Origin: a virus
IMG/VR virus record: IMGVR_UViG_3300042924_001894
Location: 1 to 26,842 of that record
Reading direction: 5' to 3' (one strand)
Length of the DNA stretch: 26,842 nucleotides
Under the pieces are notes generated by a model that had not been told where the DNA came from, made no database searches, and saw only the letters and a list, made by a program, of their open reading frames with translations. Position numbers and translations under genes: made by a program. This document shows positions 1 through 8,380 of the stretch, piece by piece (the first letter of the stretch is position 1; each line of letters starts with the position of its first letter).

Positions 1-2
1 GC

Positions 3-464
3 GTGGCGCAGGACAGAGGCTACCGGCCGAGCGATGTCGACCGCGACTGCGCCGAGTTTGGCTGGCGAGGAATGCGTGGCTATGGTCGCAAGACTTGGAC
101 AATGCGCGACGAGCACAGCGACAAGCTCGTGAACTTCCCATTCTCTGAGCCGCGCGTGAGTGACTACCGCGGAGGCGATGTCTTTTTTTACGAGTGGTCT
201 GGTGACTACTTCAAGGACACGCTAGCGGTGGCGCTTGATGGCAAGGGCGATTTGAAGTGGGAGATTCCATCAGATGCCAACCCGCTCTACCTCGAACATC
301 TCAAGGGCGAGTCCAAGGTGGAAGTGCGTTCCGGCGTCTGGGAATGGCGCGAAGTGCGGAGCAACGCGCCGAACCACGGCCTGGACACCTCGGCCATGCT
401 GCTTTGCATGGCAACCATTGCCGGCGTCATCCGGTACACGCCGCCTGCGGATAAATCGGATTAA
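3..464 (+). CDS. Terminase large subunit, C-terminal part (GpA-like nuclease end); 5' truncated
   Basis: This is the end of the DNA-packaging ATPase/nuclease that cuts concatemeric DNA and drives it into the prohead. The frame is open to the window's left edge, so the GTG at 3 is not necessarily the real start and the ATPase domain lies outside the window. The 153 visible residues match the closing part of the terminase GpA family: a stretch around residues 72-100 with a KDTLAVAL segment, a YLEHLKGE segment, a W-x-W near residue 113, and the family's closing N-H-x-x-D-x-x-x-M signature (NHGLDTSAM, about residues 124-132). A gpW-like gene and the portal follow, as in lambda (A-W-B). The family call is from recognition and position. 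What else it could be: another nuclease-domain terminase family, which seems less likely. Confidence 0.85.
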   Translation: MAQDRGYRPSDVDRDCAEFGWRGMRGYGRKTWTMRDEHSDKLVNFPFSEPRVSDYRGGDVFFYEWSGDYFKDTLAVALDGKGDLKWEIPSDANPLYLEHLKGESKVEVRSGVWEWREVRSNAPNHGLDTSAMLLCMATIAGVIRYTPPADKSD

Positions 465-511
465 CGCTAGCGAGTTCCACCGTCAAAAGGTTGGACAGTT
501 GCCGCTTTTAC

Positions 512-751
512 ATGGGCAACGATAATCCGTTTGAAGGACTGGACAGCGCGACGTTGGCAACGCTGAAGACCGAGACCATTGCAGCCATCCGCGCGGTGCT
601 GGTGAATTCGTCCTACAGCCTCAACGGCAAGAGCGTGACCCGTGCGGATTTGACCCGCCTCAACATTATGCTCGGTCAGATCCAGTCGGCCATCGACTAT
701 CAAGCCGGCACGACGACCGACCAGACTTTCGTTTCTTTTAACGGCAACTAA
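512..751 (+). CDS. gpW-like head-tail joining protein
   Basis: A 79-residue protein between the terminase and portal genes, the position of gpW in lambda. gpW proteins are about 65-80 residues, bind the portal ring after DNA packaging and help attach the tail. The sequence has a helical first half (LATLKTETIAAIRAVL), a short beta-like NGKSVTRADL segment and a second helix (LTRLNIMLGQIQSAI), which is the helix-hairpin-helix layout of gpW. The frame stays open upstream to a TTG at 491, but the ATG at 512 gives the more natural N-terminus and family length. Neither start has a recognisable SD. It ends one base before the portal start. The role rests mainly on size, fold pattern and synteny. Confidence 0.65.
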   Translation: MGNDNPFEGLDSATLATLKTETIAAIRAVLVNSSYSLNGKSVTRADLTRLNIMLGQIQSAIDYQAGTTTDQTFVSFNGN

Positions 752-752
752 C

Positions 753-2993
753 ATGGACTTCGACGCTTCAAAGGTCATCAGCACCGCGCCTTGGTATGAC
801 AAGGCCATCTCGGCCATCGCTCCGGCCTGGGGCTTGAAGCGCTTGGAGTCGCGCGTGCAGGCTGCGCTCTTCAACTACAACGCGGCGACGACCAATCGGC
901 TTTACGCGCCGAAGCAGTACGGTCTGCCGAGCGAGTCATCGACGACTGTGCGCGACCGCATTGTGATGATGTGGGAAAGCCGCGACCTCGTGGAGAACTT
1001 TCCGGAGGCGCGCGAGATCAGCCGCAAGTTTGGCAACTACCTGACGCCCCATGAGTACAGCCCGACGACAGGTGACCGCGACTACAACGCCATCGTTGCG
1101 GATTACTTCCACGAGTGGTGCAAGACGTGCGACGTGACCGGCCGGCATACTTTCAAGAAACTTATCCAGCTGGCGGCAGAGCAGCGCCCGGTTGACGGCG
1201 ACTGTGGCTTCGTCATTCGACGCGTCGATGGCGAACTGAAGATTCAGCTGGTGCCTGGAACGCGCATCGGCAATCCGAATATGCTCGGCTCAGAGCCGAA
1301 CAACTATTTCCAAGGAGTGTTCACGAATGAGTTCGGTCGGCCCGTTGCCTATCGCATCTTCCGCGTGACGCGCGAGGGAGTCTATTATGATCCAGAAGAC
1401 ATCGAAGCTCAGTTTTTCTGTCATTACTTTGATCCGTTCCGCGTGGACCAATACCGTGGAATCACTGACTTCCATGCTGCGATCCGCACGGCTCGGATGC
1501 TATACGAGATTCTCGAAGCTGAAAAGGTTGGCGTCCGCTTTGCTAGTCAGCAAGCCGCCCTCGTATTTTCCGACCGAGGAACTGCCAACCCACGAAACCT
1601 GTTTACGCCTAATCCGGCGCAAACGCTCGCGAACGGGCAAACGCAGAAAAACGAGGAGTCGCAAATAGGGCAGATTCGTTACTTCGGAACGGCCGACAAG
1701 ATCGAGGTGATGCCGTCGCGGCCTAGTGCTGCGTTCGAAGGATTCGTGCAGCACCTGATGCACGAGATCGCAATTGGCGTCGGCATTCCCGAGGGCGTTC
1801 TGTTCGGTACGCAGAACTACAAGGGGCCGAGCGTGCGTGCAGACTTTGCCGCGGCCGACCGCGTGTTTACGCGCCATCAGGGGATCTTGCAGGACAAGGT
1901 GCTCGATCCGATCAAGAACCAAGTCATCATCGACGCGATTGCGCGTGACCTAATTCCGGCTCCTCCGCGCCGCGATGGCGAGACGGTGGTGCAGGCGATG
2001 AAGCGTGCGACGCGTGGTGAGTGGCGATTCCCGGCTAAGCTCACGATTGACATCGGGCGCGAGTCCGCGGCTAACCTGAACGAGAACCGGCAGGGCGCGA
2101 AGTCGTTGCAGGAGATCGCAGCCGAGGAGGGCACCGATGCTTTCGGGCGCTTGGAGCAGATCGCGATTGAGGCATCGTTTGTGTCCGAACTGGCGCAGCG
2201 CTACAACGTGCCCGAAACCTCAATTCGCATGGTTACCCAGCAGCTGCCGGCGAATCCGGCGATGGCTGCCGCTCTTGGTGATAACGTCACGCAGACGGCA
2301 ATTGATGCCGTCAATGCTACGCAGAAGCAGCCGGCACAAGATGCGCCGCCTCCGAATGATGCCGAGCTATCCGACAACCGCATCGTTATCGACTTTGCCG
2401 AGGATGGTTACGTTCCGAACGATTCAATGGTCGCCAACGCGAAACGCGCGCTGGAAGTCCGCGAGTCTAAGCCGGCCAGCCAGCGTGGCATGACCTCGGT
2501 GGGCATCGCTCGCGCGCGAGACATCATTAACAAGCGTGCGCTCTCCGAGGACACGGTGCGCCGCATGAAGGCGTACTTTGACCGCCACGAAGTCGACAAG
2601 AAGGGCGCGACCTGGGACCAGCAGGGGAAGGGGTGGCAGGCTTGGAACGGCTGGGGCGGTGACGCCGGCCAGACGTGGGCCAACGCTATCGTCGAGCGAC
2701 TGAACAAGCGGCAAGCATCTAATGCGCAGAATAAGATTGAGTTTTCTTCGGAAGTAGAAGCCGACTTTGCCGCGCGAAAGATGCCATCAAACGATTGGCT
2801 CGGTTCAATCGCAGCCTATCGTCGCGAACTAGAACAAAGGAAAAAGGAATTTGTTCTGCCTTCTCCTGCTGGCACAGAATCAGGTGAAGACTTTTTGAAA
2901 CGGTGCATGGGTGATGCGATGATGGTTGGAGAGTTTCCCGATGAGTCCCAGCGGTATGCCGTTTGTCAGCGTCAACTTAATCCGAACGCCTAA
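753..2993 (+). CDS. Portal protein (lambda B-like) with extra C-terminal modules
   Basis: The portal forms the dodecameric ring at one capsid vertex through which DNA enters and to which the tail attaches. At 746 residues it is longer than lambda gpB (533). Residues 1-480 look like the lambda-type portal family (Phage_portal_2): an N-terminal AWGLKRLESR segment, a WxxWCKTCDVTGR region near residue 125, and the PVDGDCGFVIRR strand near residue 148. From about residue 559 a separate module begins (SVGIARARDI, then HEVDKKG, then WGGDAGQTWA ending near 650). A second module ends the protein (about 712-740: EDFLKRCMGD, EFPDESQRYAVC). I recall both short modules at the C-termini of other phage portals, prohead proteases and head proteins; their role is unknown to me. 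There is no SD before the ATG. The next gene starts three bases after the stop. Confidence 0.88.
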   Translation: MDFDASKVISTAPWYDKAISAIAPAWGLKRLESRVQAALFNYNAATTNRLYAPKQYGLPSESSTTVRDRIVMMWESRDLVENFPEAREISRKFGNYLTPHEYSPTTGDRDYNAIVADYFHEWCKTCDVTGRHTFKKLIQLAAEQRPVDGDCGFVIRRVDGELKIQLVPGTRIGNPNMLGSEPNNYFQGVFTNEFGRPVAYRIFRVTREGVYYDPEDIEAQFFCHYFDPFRVDQYRGITDFHAAIRTARMLYEILEAEKVGVRFASQQAALVFSDRGTANPRNLFTPNPAQTLANGQTQKNEESQIGQIRYFGTADKIEVMPSRPSAAFEGFVQHLMHEIAIGVGIPEGVLFGTQNYKGPSVRADFAAADRVFTRHQGILQDKVLDPIKNQVIIDAIARDLIPAPPRRDGETVVQAMKRATRGEWRFPAKLTIDIGRESAANLNENRQGAKSLQEIAAEEGTDAFGRLEQIAIEASFVSELAQRYNVPETSIRMVTQQLPANPAMAAALGDNVTQTAIDAVNATQKQPAQDAPPPNDAELSDNRIVIDFAEDGYVPNDSMVANAKRALEVRESKPASQRGMTSVGIARARDIINKRALSEDTVRRMKAYFDRHEVDKKGATWDQQGKGWQAWNGWGGDAGQTWANAIVERLNKRQASNAQNKIEFSSEVEADFAARKMPSNDWLGSIAAYRRELEQRKKEFVLPSPAGTESGEDFLKRCMGDAMMVGEFPDESQRYAVCQRQLNPNA

Positions 2994-2995
2994 AC

Positions 2996-5900
2996 ATGGA
3001 CACGCAAAAGCAGATCGACCATCTCATCGAGCTGGCAATCGAACAGCGCGGCGAGATTGCGCGCATTTTAAAGGAACTTCCGGAGATCCGGAAGCAGTTG
3101 CGTGACGAAGTTGTAATTGCGCTTGAAGACGTAGAACCGCAGCTGCGCGAGGAGTTGGCGCAAATTTCAAATCAGGTTGTCGCCAACGAGGTCAATGCGT
3201 TGGAGTCTAAAATCTCAGCGCGCGTATCGGATCTGTTGGCGCGTCTTGAGTTGTCGGCTGGCGCCAAGTATTCTGCGCTGATGGCAGAGCGCGAGAAGAA
3301 TGCGCAGCTGCTGGAGGTTGCGGAGCAGCGAATCCTTTTGGCTACCGCTGAACTGCCGGAGACGGTCACGCGGATTCTCGATGAGCAGATCAAAGCGCGC
3401 GAGGAGTTTGCTGCGCCGCGGACGCTCACGCCGCTCGGCAAGTGGAAGGCCGGCGAATATGAGACGCTCGATGTCGTTTCGATTAACGGTGATTCCTACA
3501 TTGCGAACCGTGCGACGCGGGAGAAGCCGAGCCGGTCAGCAAAGGACTGGACGCTCCTGGCTGCACGCGGTGCTGGCGGCGGTGGTTCGAATATTAACTC
3601 GCTGACGGATCTGACGGGCACGCCGGCGGCTGGTCAGTTGCTCATCGGTAACGGCGGAGATTTCCAGCTGAACACGTTGACGGCTGGATCGAACGTCACG
3701 ATTACGAACACGCCTGGCGGCATCGAGATTGCTGCGTCTGGCGGCGGAGGCGGCGCCGGTACGGTGACCAGCGTTGCGGCGACGGGCGATGGCGCAGTCT
3801 CGGTCAGCGGCAGTCCAATCACGACCAGCGGCACCTTTGCGATCTCGCTCGCAAGCACGGCGGTTACGGCTGGCAGCTATGGCGCGGCGGATAAGGTCGG
3901 CACGTTTACGGTCGACAGCCAAGGTCGCCTTACTGCTGCGGTAGATGCGACGATCAGCATTTCGACGAGTCAGGTCACGGGACTCGGCAGCGCTGCCTTG
4001 CAGTCCACGACTTTCTTTGCGCCTGCGACCACAGGAAGCGACATCCTGAGCGGAAACGGCTCGGGCGGCTTTGCCTCTGTCACCGTTGGAACTGGTCTGA
4101 CGTACACGGGCGGCACGTTGTCGGCTACAGGTGGCGGCGGATCAGGAACCGTGACAAGCGTTGCTGTAACCAGCGACGGCGATGTGACGTCTTCAGGCGG
4201 GCCGATCACGGCGAGCGGTACGTTTACGCTTGGACTGTCCAGCACGTCAGTCACGGCAGGCAGCTACGGTGCGGCTGGTTCTGTCGGGACGTTCACCGTA
4301 GACGCAAAGGGTCGTCTGACTGCGGCGGCTGATACGGCAATTGCGATCACGGCTGGTCAAGTGTCGGGACTTGGCAGCGCTGCGTTTGAGTCGACCACTT
4401 ACTTTGCTCCTGCTACGACCGGAACGCTCATTCTCGCCGGCAATGGCAGCGGCGGCTTTTCGACTGTCACGGTCGGATCTGGCCTGACCTACAACGCAGG
4501 CACGCTCGAAAGCACGGCAGGCGGTGGCAGCGTGACAAGCGTTGCTCTGACCGCAGGCACGGGCATCTCGATCAGCGGTGGACCGATTACGACCAGCGGC
4601 ACGATTGAGGTGACCAACACGGCACCGGATCAGGTGGTTGCTCTGACTCAAGGCGGCACGACGACGATCACCGGAACCTATCCGAATTTCACAATCTCCT
4701 CGGCTGACCAGTTCACGGGTACGGTGACCAGCGTCACTGCGCAGGGAAGCGCTGACATCTCGGTCACTGGTGGACCGATCACGACCAGCGGCACGCTGTA
4801 CTTCTCACTCAGCGACACGAGCGTAACTGCTGGAAGCTATGGCACGGCTGGCAGCGTCGCATCCTTCACGGTAGACGCGAAGGGGCGTTTAACCGCTGCT
4901 GCAAACGTCCCGATCTCAATCACGGCTGGTCAAGTAACGGGCGGATTCGTTACCTCAATTTTTGGCGAACAAGGAGTCGTCACGTCGCTGGATTACGTCG
5001 ATTTTGATACCGCTGCCACGGTCACGCCAACTCCTGGGCGCATCTACTGGAACGACTCGGACGGCGCTGGCACGATGTCCATCGCGCTGAAGGGCGGCAA
5101 CGTTCAGATCAACGTCGGGCAAACTGATTATTACCGAGTAAAAGCGACGACGGCAATCACGGCTGGGAATGTCATCGCTTTCGACGGAGTGGTTGGAGTA
5201 AGCGGTCAGATCGAAGGACGACCCGCGACGGGACTTCAGCCGAGTCAAGGCAACTACATCCTCGGTGTTGCTGCGGAAACTGGCACCACTAATGACTGGA
5301 TTTCAGTCATCGCGTTTGGTTTTGTTCGCGGGATCAATACGACGGGAGGCGGCGAAAGCTGGGTCGCTGGAGACGTGCTGTATTTCAACCCAGCGGTTGC
5401 CGGCGGGCTGACGAAGACGATCCCGACAGCGCCTAATCCTCGCGTTGAGGTTGCAGCAGTTGTCGTGGCAGACGCCGTAAACGGCGAACTGCTTGTTCGT
5501 GTGAATAGCGGCTCCTCGCTGGGTGAGACGGATAGCAACGTTCAAATCACAAGCCTAACGGGCAACGACTTTCTTGTTTACGACGCTGGCGACTCGCGCT
5601 GGGAAAACTACGCGCCATCGGCAGCGCGAACGGCGCTTGGACTAGGCTCGGCAGCGCTGGAGGCGACGAGCTACTTCGCACCGGCTACGAGTGGCACGGC
5701 GATTCTAGCTGGCAACGGCTCAGGCGGTTTCTCGCCGGTCACGGTCGGTACTGGTTTGTCCTACGTCGGCGGCACCTTGTCTGCGCTGAATGCAGGCGGC
5801 ACAGTGACCAGCGTGACCGCGCAGGGCAGCGCTGACATCTCAGTCACTGGCGGTCCAATCACGACGAGTGGCACGCTGTACTTTTCGTTGAGCGACACCA

Positions 5901-6073
5901 GTGTCACCGCTGGGAACTACGGCACGGCTGACTCTGTTCCTTCGTTTACTGTCGACGCAAAAGGAAGACTTGTTTCTGTTGGAAACGTGCCGATTTCAAT
6001 CACGGCTGGTCAGGTCAGCGACCTACCCTCTGGCGGCACCTCGGACTTGTTTCTTTGGACATCTTGCTCTTAA
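2996..6073 (+). CDS. Large repeat-containing fibre protein in the head module
   Basis: A 1025-residue virion fibre candidate. Residues 1-140 are charged and heptad-like, probably a trimeric coiled coil. Residues about 148-195 form a carbohydrate-binding-like module (GKWKAGEYETLDVVSINGD, then a Trp near the end) of a type seen in phage fibres and chitinases. A Gly-rich hinge follows. From residue 255 on there are repeats of a beta-rich unit with GTVTSV, GGPITTSGT, VTAGSYG, FTVDAKGRLTAA and ITAGQV, alternating with FAPATTG / GNGSGGF units. Residues about 650-880 are a different module (YWNDSDGAGTMSIAL, later AAVVVADAVNGELLVRV) that I recall from fibres of environmental phages. The C-terminus has no intramolecular chaperone or known receptor-binding domain that I can name. 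Its place between portal and protease is unusual for a tail fibre and allows a head-fibre role. No SD precedes the ATG. Confidence 0.7.
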   Translation: MDTQKQIDHLIELAIEQRGEIARILKELPEIRKQLRDEVVIALEDVEPQLREELAQISNQVVANEVNALESKISARVSDLLARLELSAGAKYSALMAEREKNAQLLEVAEQRILLATAELPETVTRILDEQIKAREEFAAPRTLTPLGKWKAGEYETLDVVSINGDSYIANRATREKPSRSAKDWTLLAARGAGGGGSNINSLTDLTGTPAAGQLLIGNGGDFQLNTLTAGSNVTITNTPGGIEIAASGGGGGAGTVTSVAATGDGAVSVSGSPITTSGTFAISLASTAVTAGSYGAADKVGTFTVDSQGRLTAAVDATISISTSQVTGLGSAALQSTTFFAPATTGSDILSGNGSGGFASVTVGTGLTYTGGTLSATGGGGSGTVTSVAVTSDGDVTSSGGPITASGTFTLGLSSTSVTAGSYGAAGSVGTFTVDAKGRLTAAADTAIAITAGQVSGLGSAAFESTTYFAPATTGTLILAGNGSGGFSTVTVGSGLTYNAGTLESTAGGGSVTSVALTAGTGISISGGPITTSGTIEVTNTAPDQVVALTQGGTTTITGTYPNFTISSADQFTGTVTSVTAQGSADISVTGGPITTSGTLYFSLSDTSVTAGSYGTAGSVASFTVDAKGRLTAAANVPISITAGQVTGGFVTSIFGEQGVVTSLDYVDFDTAATVTPTPGRIYWNDSDGAGTMSIALKGGNVQINVGQTDYYRVKATTAITAGNVIAFDGVVGVSGQIEGRPATGLQPSQGNYILGVAAETGTTNDWISVIAFGFVRGINTTGGGESWVAGDVLYFNPAVAGGLTKTIPTAPNPRVEVAAVVVADAVNGELLVRVNSGSSLGETDSNVQITSLTGNDFLVYDAGDSRWENYAPSAARTALGLGSAALEATSYFAPATSGTAILAGNGSGGFSPVTVGTGLSYVGGTLSALNAGGTVTSVTAQGSADISVTGGPITTSGTLYFSLSDTSVTAGNYGTADSVPSFTVDAKGRLVSVGNVPISITAGQVSDLPSGGTSDLFLWTSCS
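3758..6022 (+). repeat. Degenerate repeat units within the fibre gene
   Basis: Copies of the GTVTSV...ITAGQV unit start at 3758, 4145, 4531 (shortened and diverged), 4718 and 5798. A companion FAPATTG...GNGSGGF unit follows copies 1 and 2 (to about 4530) and precedes the last copy (about 5641-5797). The copies starting at 4718 and 5798 are nearly identical in protein (both read VTAQGSADISVTGGPITTSG) but carry many third-base differences. The pattern suggests old duplications held by selection on protein, or exchange between fibre genes, rather than recent slippage. Confidence 0.85.
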
Positions 6074-6094
6074 ACTTCTCCCCCATCATAAATC

Positions 6095-6490
6095 ATGGCC
6101 TCTACACCTAACTTCGCGGCAACGGCGCTCGCGCCGGATGTCATTCAAATCTCAACGGCCAACACGAATCGCGATGGCACGGGCACAGTCGGAACCCTTG
6201 TCACCGGAACAACGGCTGGCACCGTGATTGAAAACATCACTATTAAAGCAACGGACACAACTACGGCGGGTTGCATTCGCTTCTTTATTTCAACCGACTC
6301 CGGAACCAGCAAGCGGCTAATTGCTGAAATTGTAGTGAATGCCATTACACCTGGAGCTAGTGCTGCAACGTTTGTTTCCGAAGTTCCACAGCTTAGCGGT
6401 TTAGTGCTTGTTGGAACTTCTTCACTACTCTACGCCAGCACACACAACGCTGAGACGTTCAACGTAATTGCAGAAAAATCGGGTCTTTAA
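6095..6490 (+). CDS. Small virion-associated protein of unknown function
   Basis: A 131-residue Thr/Ala-rich, beta-predicted protein without membrane segment or signal peptide. The opening (ISTANTNRDGTGTVGTLVTG) and the middle (ENITIKATDTTTAGCIRFFI) match my memory of small proteins found beside fibre or head genes in many phages and annotated only as hypothetical. It may be a fibre-associated or decoration protein. It lies between the large fibre and the glycine-rich protein, with 21 bases before and two bases after it. The ATG follows an AT-rich segment with no SD. Base composition here is visibly more AT-rich than in the portal gene, which fits a separately acquired fibre block. Function is not established. 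Confidence 0.65.
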   Translation: MASTPNFAATALAPDVIQISTANTNRDGTGTVGTLVTGTTAGTVIENITIKATDTTTAGCIRFFISTDSGTSKRLIAEIVVNAITPGASAATFVSEVPQLSGLVLVGTSSLLYASTHNAETFNVIAEKSGL

Positions 6491-6492
6491 TC

Positions 6493-7515
6493 ATGGCTAT
6501 CAATCGCGGTATTTTAGAACGTGTTGGAAATGAAAGTGCAGCTCAAATTGCTGCGCAAGTTTTCCCAATCAAATTTGCCGTTCGCGCTACCGGAAACATT
6601 ACAGTGCCGAATAACGCCTATCGAGTGCGTGCAATAGCAGTTGGCGCAGGCGGAGGGGGAGGGGGTTCCAATTATAGAACCAGCGGCACACGTCGCAAGG
6701 GCGGCGGCGGCGGCGGCGGTGGTGGTTACGCAGAGGGCTGGTATAGTGTCACGCCTGGTTCTGTCATTCCAATCACAATTGGCAGTGAAGGAACTGCTGG
6801 AGCCGCTAGCACGGACACCACAACGCCAAACGCAACGGCGGGAGGCGCTGGTGGCACCACTTCGGTTGGATCTTTCGTTTCAGCTACTGGAGGCTCCGGC
6901 GGAGGCGTAAATAACGCAGATGACACAACGGCCGCAACTGGTGGGGCTGGCGGCGTTGGATCTGGTGGAATTTTCAACTTTACCGGAGGCACTGGAGGGA
7001 CGGGTTTAGCAAGTACATCAGCAGATGCAAATGGAGGCGGTGGCGCATCATCTGCATCTCCTCAAGGTAATGGTTTTGATGGTGGAACACCGGTTGGCAC
7101 TAATGGTGGCGGCGGTGGCGGTATTGGCGGAGCGGGTGCATCTGCTAATGGTGGCGGATCATGGGGACCAGCAGGACAGACTAACGGAGGAATGGGGTCT
7201 GCTGGAGAACAAACTACTTCTAATTCGCCCGGTCTTATTGGAAGTGGATTTACTGAGTTGCTGTATACTCTCCCGCTGCACGGTGGTGGAGCGCGAGGCG
7301 GAGCAAATGGTCAAAGTGGCGGTGGGGGGGGAACTTCGGGAAGAGGTGGCGATTTCGGAGGCGGCGGCGGCGGAAGCGCCGACTCGGCAGCAGGAGCACC
7401 CGGAGACACTAGCCGCTGTTGTGGAGGCGGTGGTGGTGGGGCTGGTAATGCAAGCAGAACTGGTGCCGGTGGCGCTGGCGGTCCCGGCATTGCGATTCTT
7501 GAGTTCTACCAATGA
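6493..7515 (+). CDS. Glycine-rich fibre-like virion protein
   Basis: A 340-residue protein of which residues about 50-335 are dominated by Gly with Ala, Ser and Thr, including runs of five to nine Gly. The N-terminus (residues 1-50) is ordinary and may anchor it. The segment GGYAEGWYSVTPG, followed by IPITIGSEG, and the ending GGPGIAILEFYQ are the recurring marks of the glycine-rich domain family found in phage fibre tips, where packed polyglycine-II helices form a variable adhesin. This matches the glycine-rich tips of some phage adhesins. The next gene begins with an ATGA overlap, so the two are translationally coupled; the downstream tail-assembly-chaperone-like protein supports a fibre role. 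The DNA is rich in GGN triplet runs and includes a run of eight G at 7324-7331. Confidence 0.75.
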   Translation: MAINRGILERVGNESAAQIAAQVFPIKFAVRATGNITVPNNAYRVRAIAVGAGGGGGGSNYRTSGTRRKGGGGGGGGGYAEGWYSVTPGSVIPITIGSEGTAGAASTDTTTPNATAGGAGGTTSVGSFVSATGGSGGGVNNADDTTAATGGAGGVGSGGIFNFTGGTGGTGLASTSADANGGGGASSASPQGNGFDGGTPVGTNGGGGGGIGGAGASANGGGSWGPAGQTNGGMGSAGEQTTSNSPGLIGSGFTELLYTLPLHGGGARGGANGQSGGGGGTSGRGGDFGGGGGGSADSAAGAPGDTSRCCGGGGGGAGNASRTGAGGAGGPGIAILEFYQ

Positions 7516-7931
7516 GCACTTACGCTCGCATCTTAAACGGCGTAGTCTTGGACGTTGTGGGTTTTGATCCGCGCGGCCGATTCCACGCCGACATTGCAAA
7601 TCAGTATGAGCCGGTTCCAGAGGGAACGCGATCCAACGCCGTCTTGATAAATGGAATTTGGGTCAATCCGCGTTTGCCTGAACCGCCGACAAAGGAACAG
7701 ATTCAGGCACAGCAGGCGGCAGAACAAGAGGAGATCAAGAGACAGACTGCTCATTCGATCCGTAGCGAACGGAATGCAAAGCTGACTGAGACAGACTGGA
7801 CTCAGGTCGATGACACGCCGCTAGACAACGTGGCAAAGAGCGCTTGGGCAAACTACCGACAAGCACTGCGCGATGTACCGGATCAAGCCGGATTCCCCTT
7901 CGATGTTAATTGGCCCAGCGCTCCCGTTTAA
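7512..7931 (+). CDS. Tail-assembly-chaperone-like protein (Phage_tail_APC type)
   Basis: A 139-residue protein. The C-terminal third has the Phage_tail_APC signature: an R-x-x-R-N-A-K-L start, TDWTQVDDTPLDN, a conserved W-x-x-YRQALRD and P-x-x-x-x-FPFDVNWP. This domain is found fused to or just after fibre genes and is thought to assist assembly of, or attach to, fibres. The first 70 residues form a small beta-rich region (ARILNGVVLDVVGFDPRGRF) also common in such proteins. A Gln/Glu-rich helix (about 58-78) links the two. Its ATG at 7512 overlaps the stop of the glycine-rich protein, so it is very likely that protein's partner. Confidence 0.75.
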   Translation: MSTYARILNGVVLDVVGFDPRGRFHADIANQYEPVPEGTRSNAVLINGIWVNPRLPEPPTKEQIQAQQAAEQEEIKRQTAHSIRSERNAKLTETDWTQVDDTPLDNVAKSAWANYRQALRDVPDQAGFPFDVNWPSAPV

Positions 7932-7948
7932 CGTCTGAGCCTTTTTTG

Positions 7949-8380
7949 ATGAGTTGGTTCACGGAACTGCTTTTTAACGCTGGCAGCGGCGGTCTGTTCG
8001 GCATGGTCGGCAGCCTCGCGACGACCTGGATGCGACTGCGCGAGAAGAAGCTGGATAATCAGTTCCAGCTGGACCTGATGGACAAGCAGTTTGCCAGCGC
8101 CGAGGCAGTCGCTGCGTGGCAGGCATTCAGCGCATCGCAGACCGCCAGCGCCGCGGATATGACCGAAAAGGTCGCTCCCTGGGCGGCTAACGTGCGCGCG
8201 GTCACCCGTCCGGCTCTTACCGCCTTTCTGGTCGTTGGTGCGTTCTTCGCTGTTCTGCTCATCAACGACGAGGCCGTGAAGGCCAATGCGCTACAGTCTT
8301 TTCAGATGCTCGCCGGCACCTCGGTCGCGTGGTGGTTCGGTTCGCGCATGACGACTCAACTTCACCAGCCAAAGAAATGA
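7949..8380 (+). CDS. Putative holin with three membrane segments
   Basis: A 143-residue membrane protein. Hydrophobic segments lie at about residues 7-27, 88-106 and 117-132, separated by an amphipathic charged stretch (residues 29-82, RLREKKLDNQFQLDLMDKQ). The APWAANVRAVTRPALTAFL segment and the closing SVAWWFGSRM segment match what I recall of the three-TM holin family first described in gene transfer agents (GTA_holin_3TM). Holins open the inner membrane for lysis. The reading frame is open upstream to 7910, but the ATG at 7949 gives the natural N-terminus. The stop overlaps the next ATG (ATGA), pairing it with another small membrane protein. Its place between fibre and protease genes, far from the lysozyme, is odd. 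An alternative is another phage membrane protein. Confidence 0.6.
   Translation: MSWFTELLFNAGSGGLFGMVGSLATTWMRLREKKLDNQFQLDLMDKQFASAEAVAAWQAFSASQTASAADMTEKVAPWAANVRAVTRPALTAFLVVGAFFAVLLINDEAVKANALQSFQMLAGTSVAWWFGSRMTTQLHQPKK

Noticed and set aside
3758-6022. CRISPR array or DNA-level direct repeat
   Set aside because: Repeats are in frame, coding, about 225-390 bases apart and diverged in DNA; no short identical repeat-spacer pattern exists.
7025-7567. Plus-strand alternate frame of 180 codons within the glycine-rich gene
   Set aside because: It arises from GGN-rich codons read in another frame (long Leu/Val/Glu repeats), and the frame it overlaps has the expected family features.
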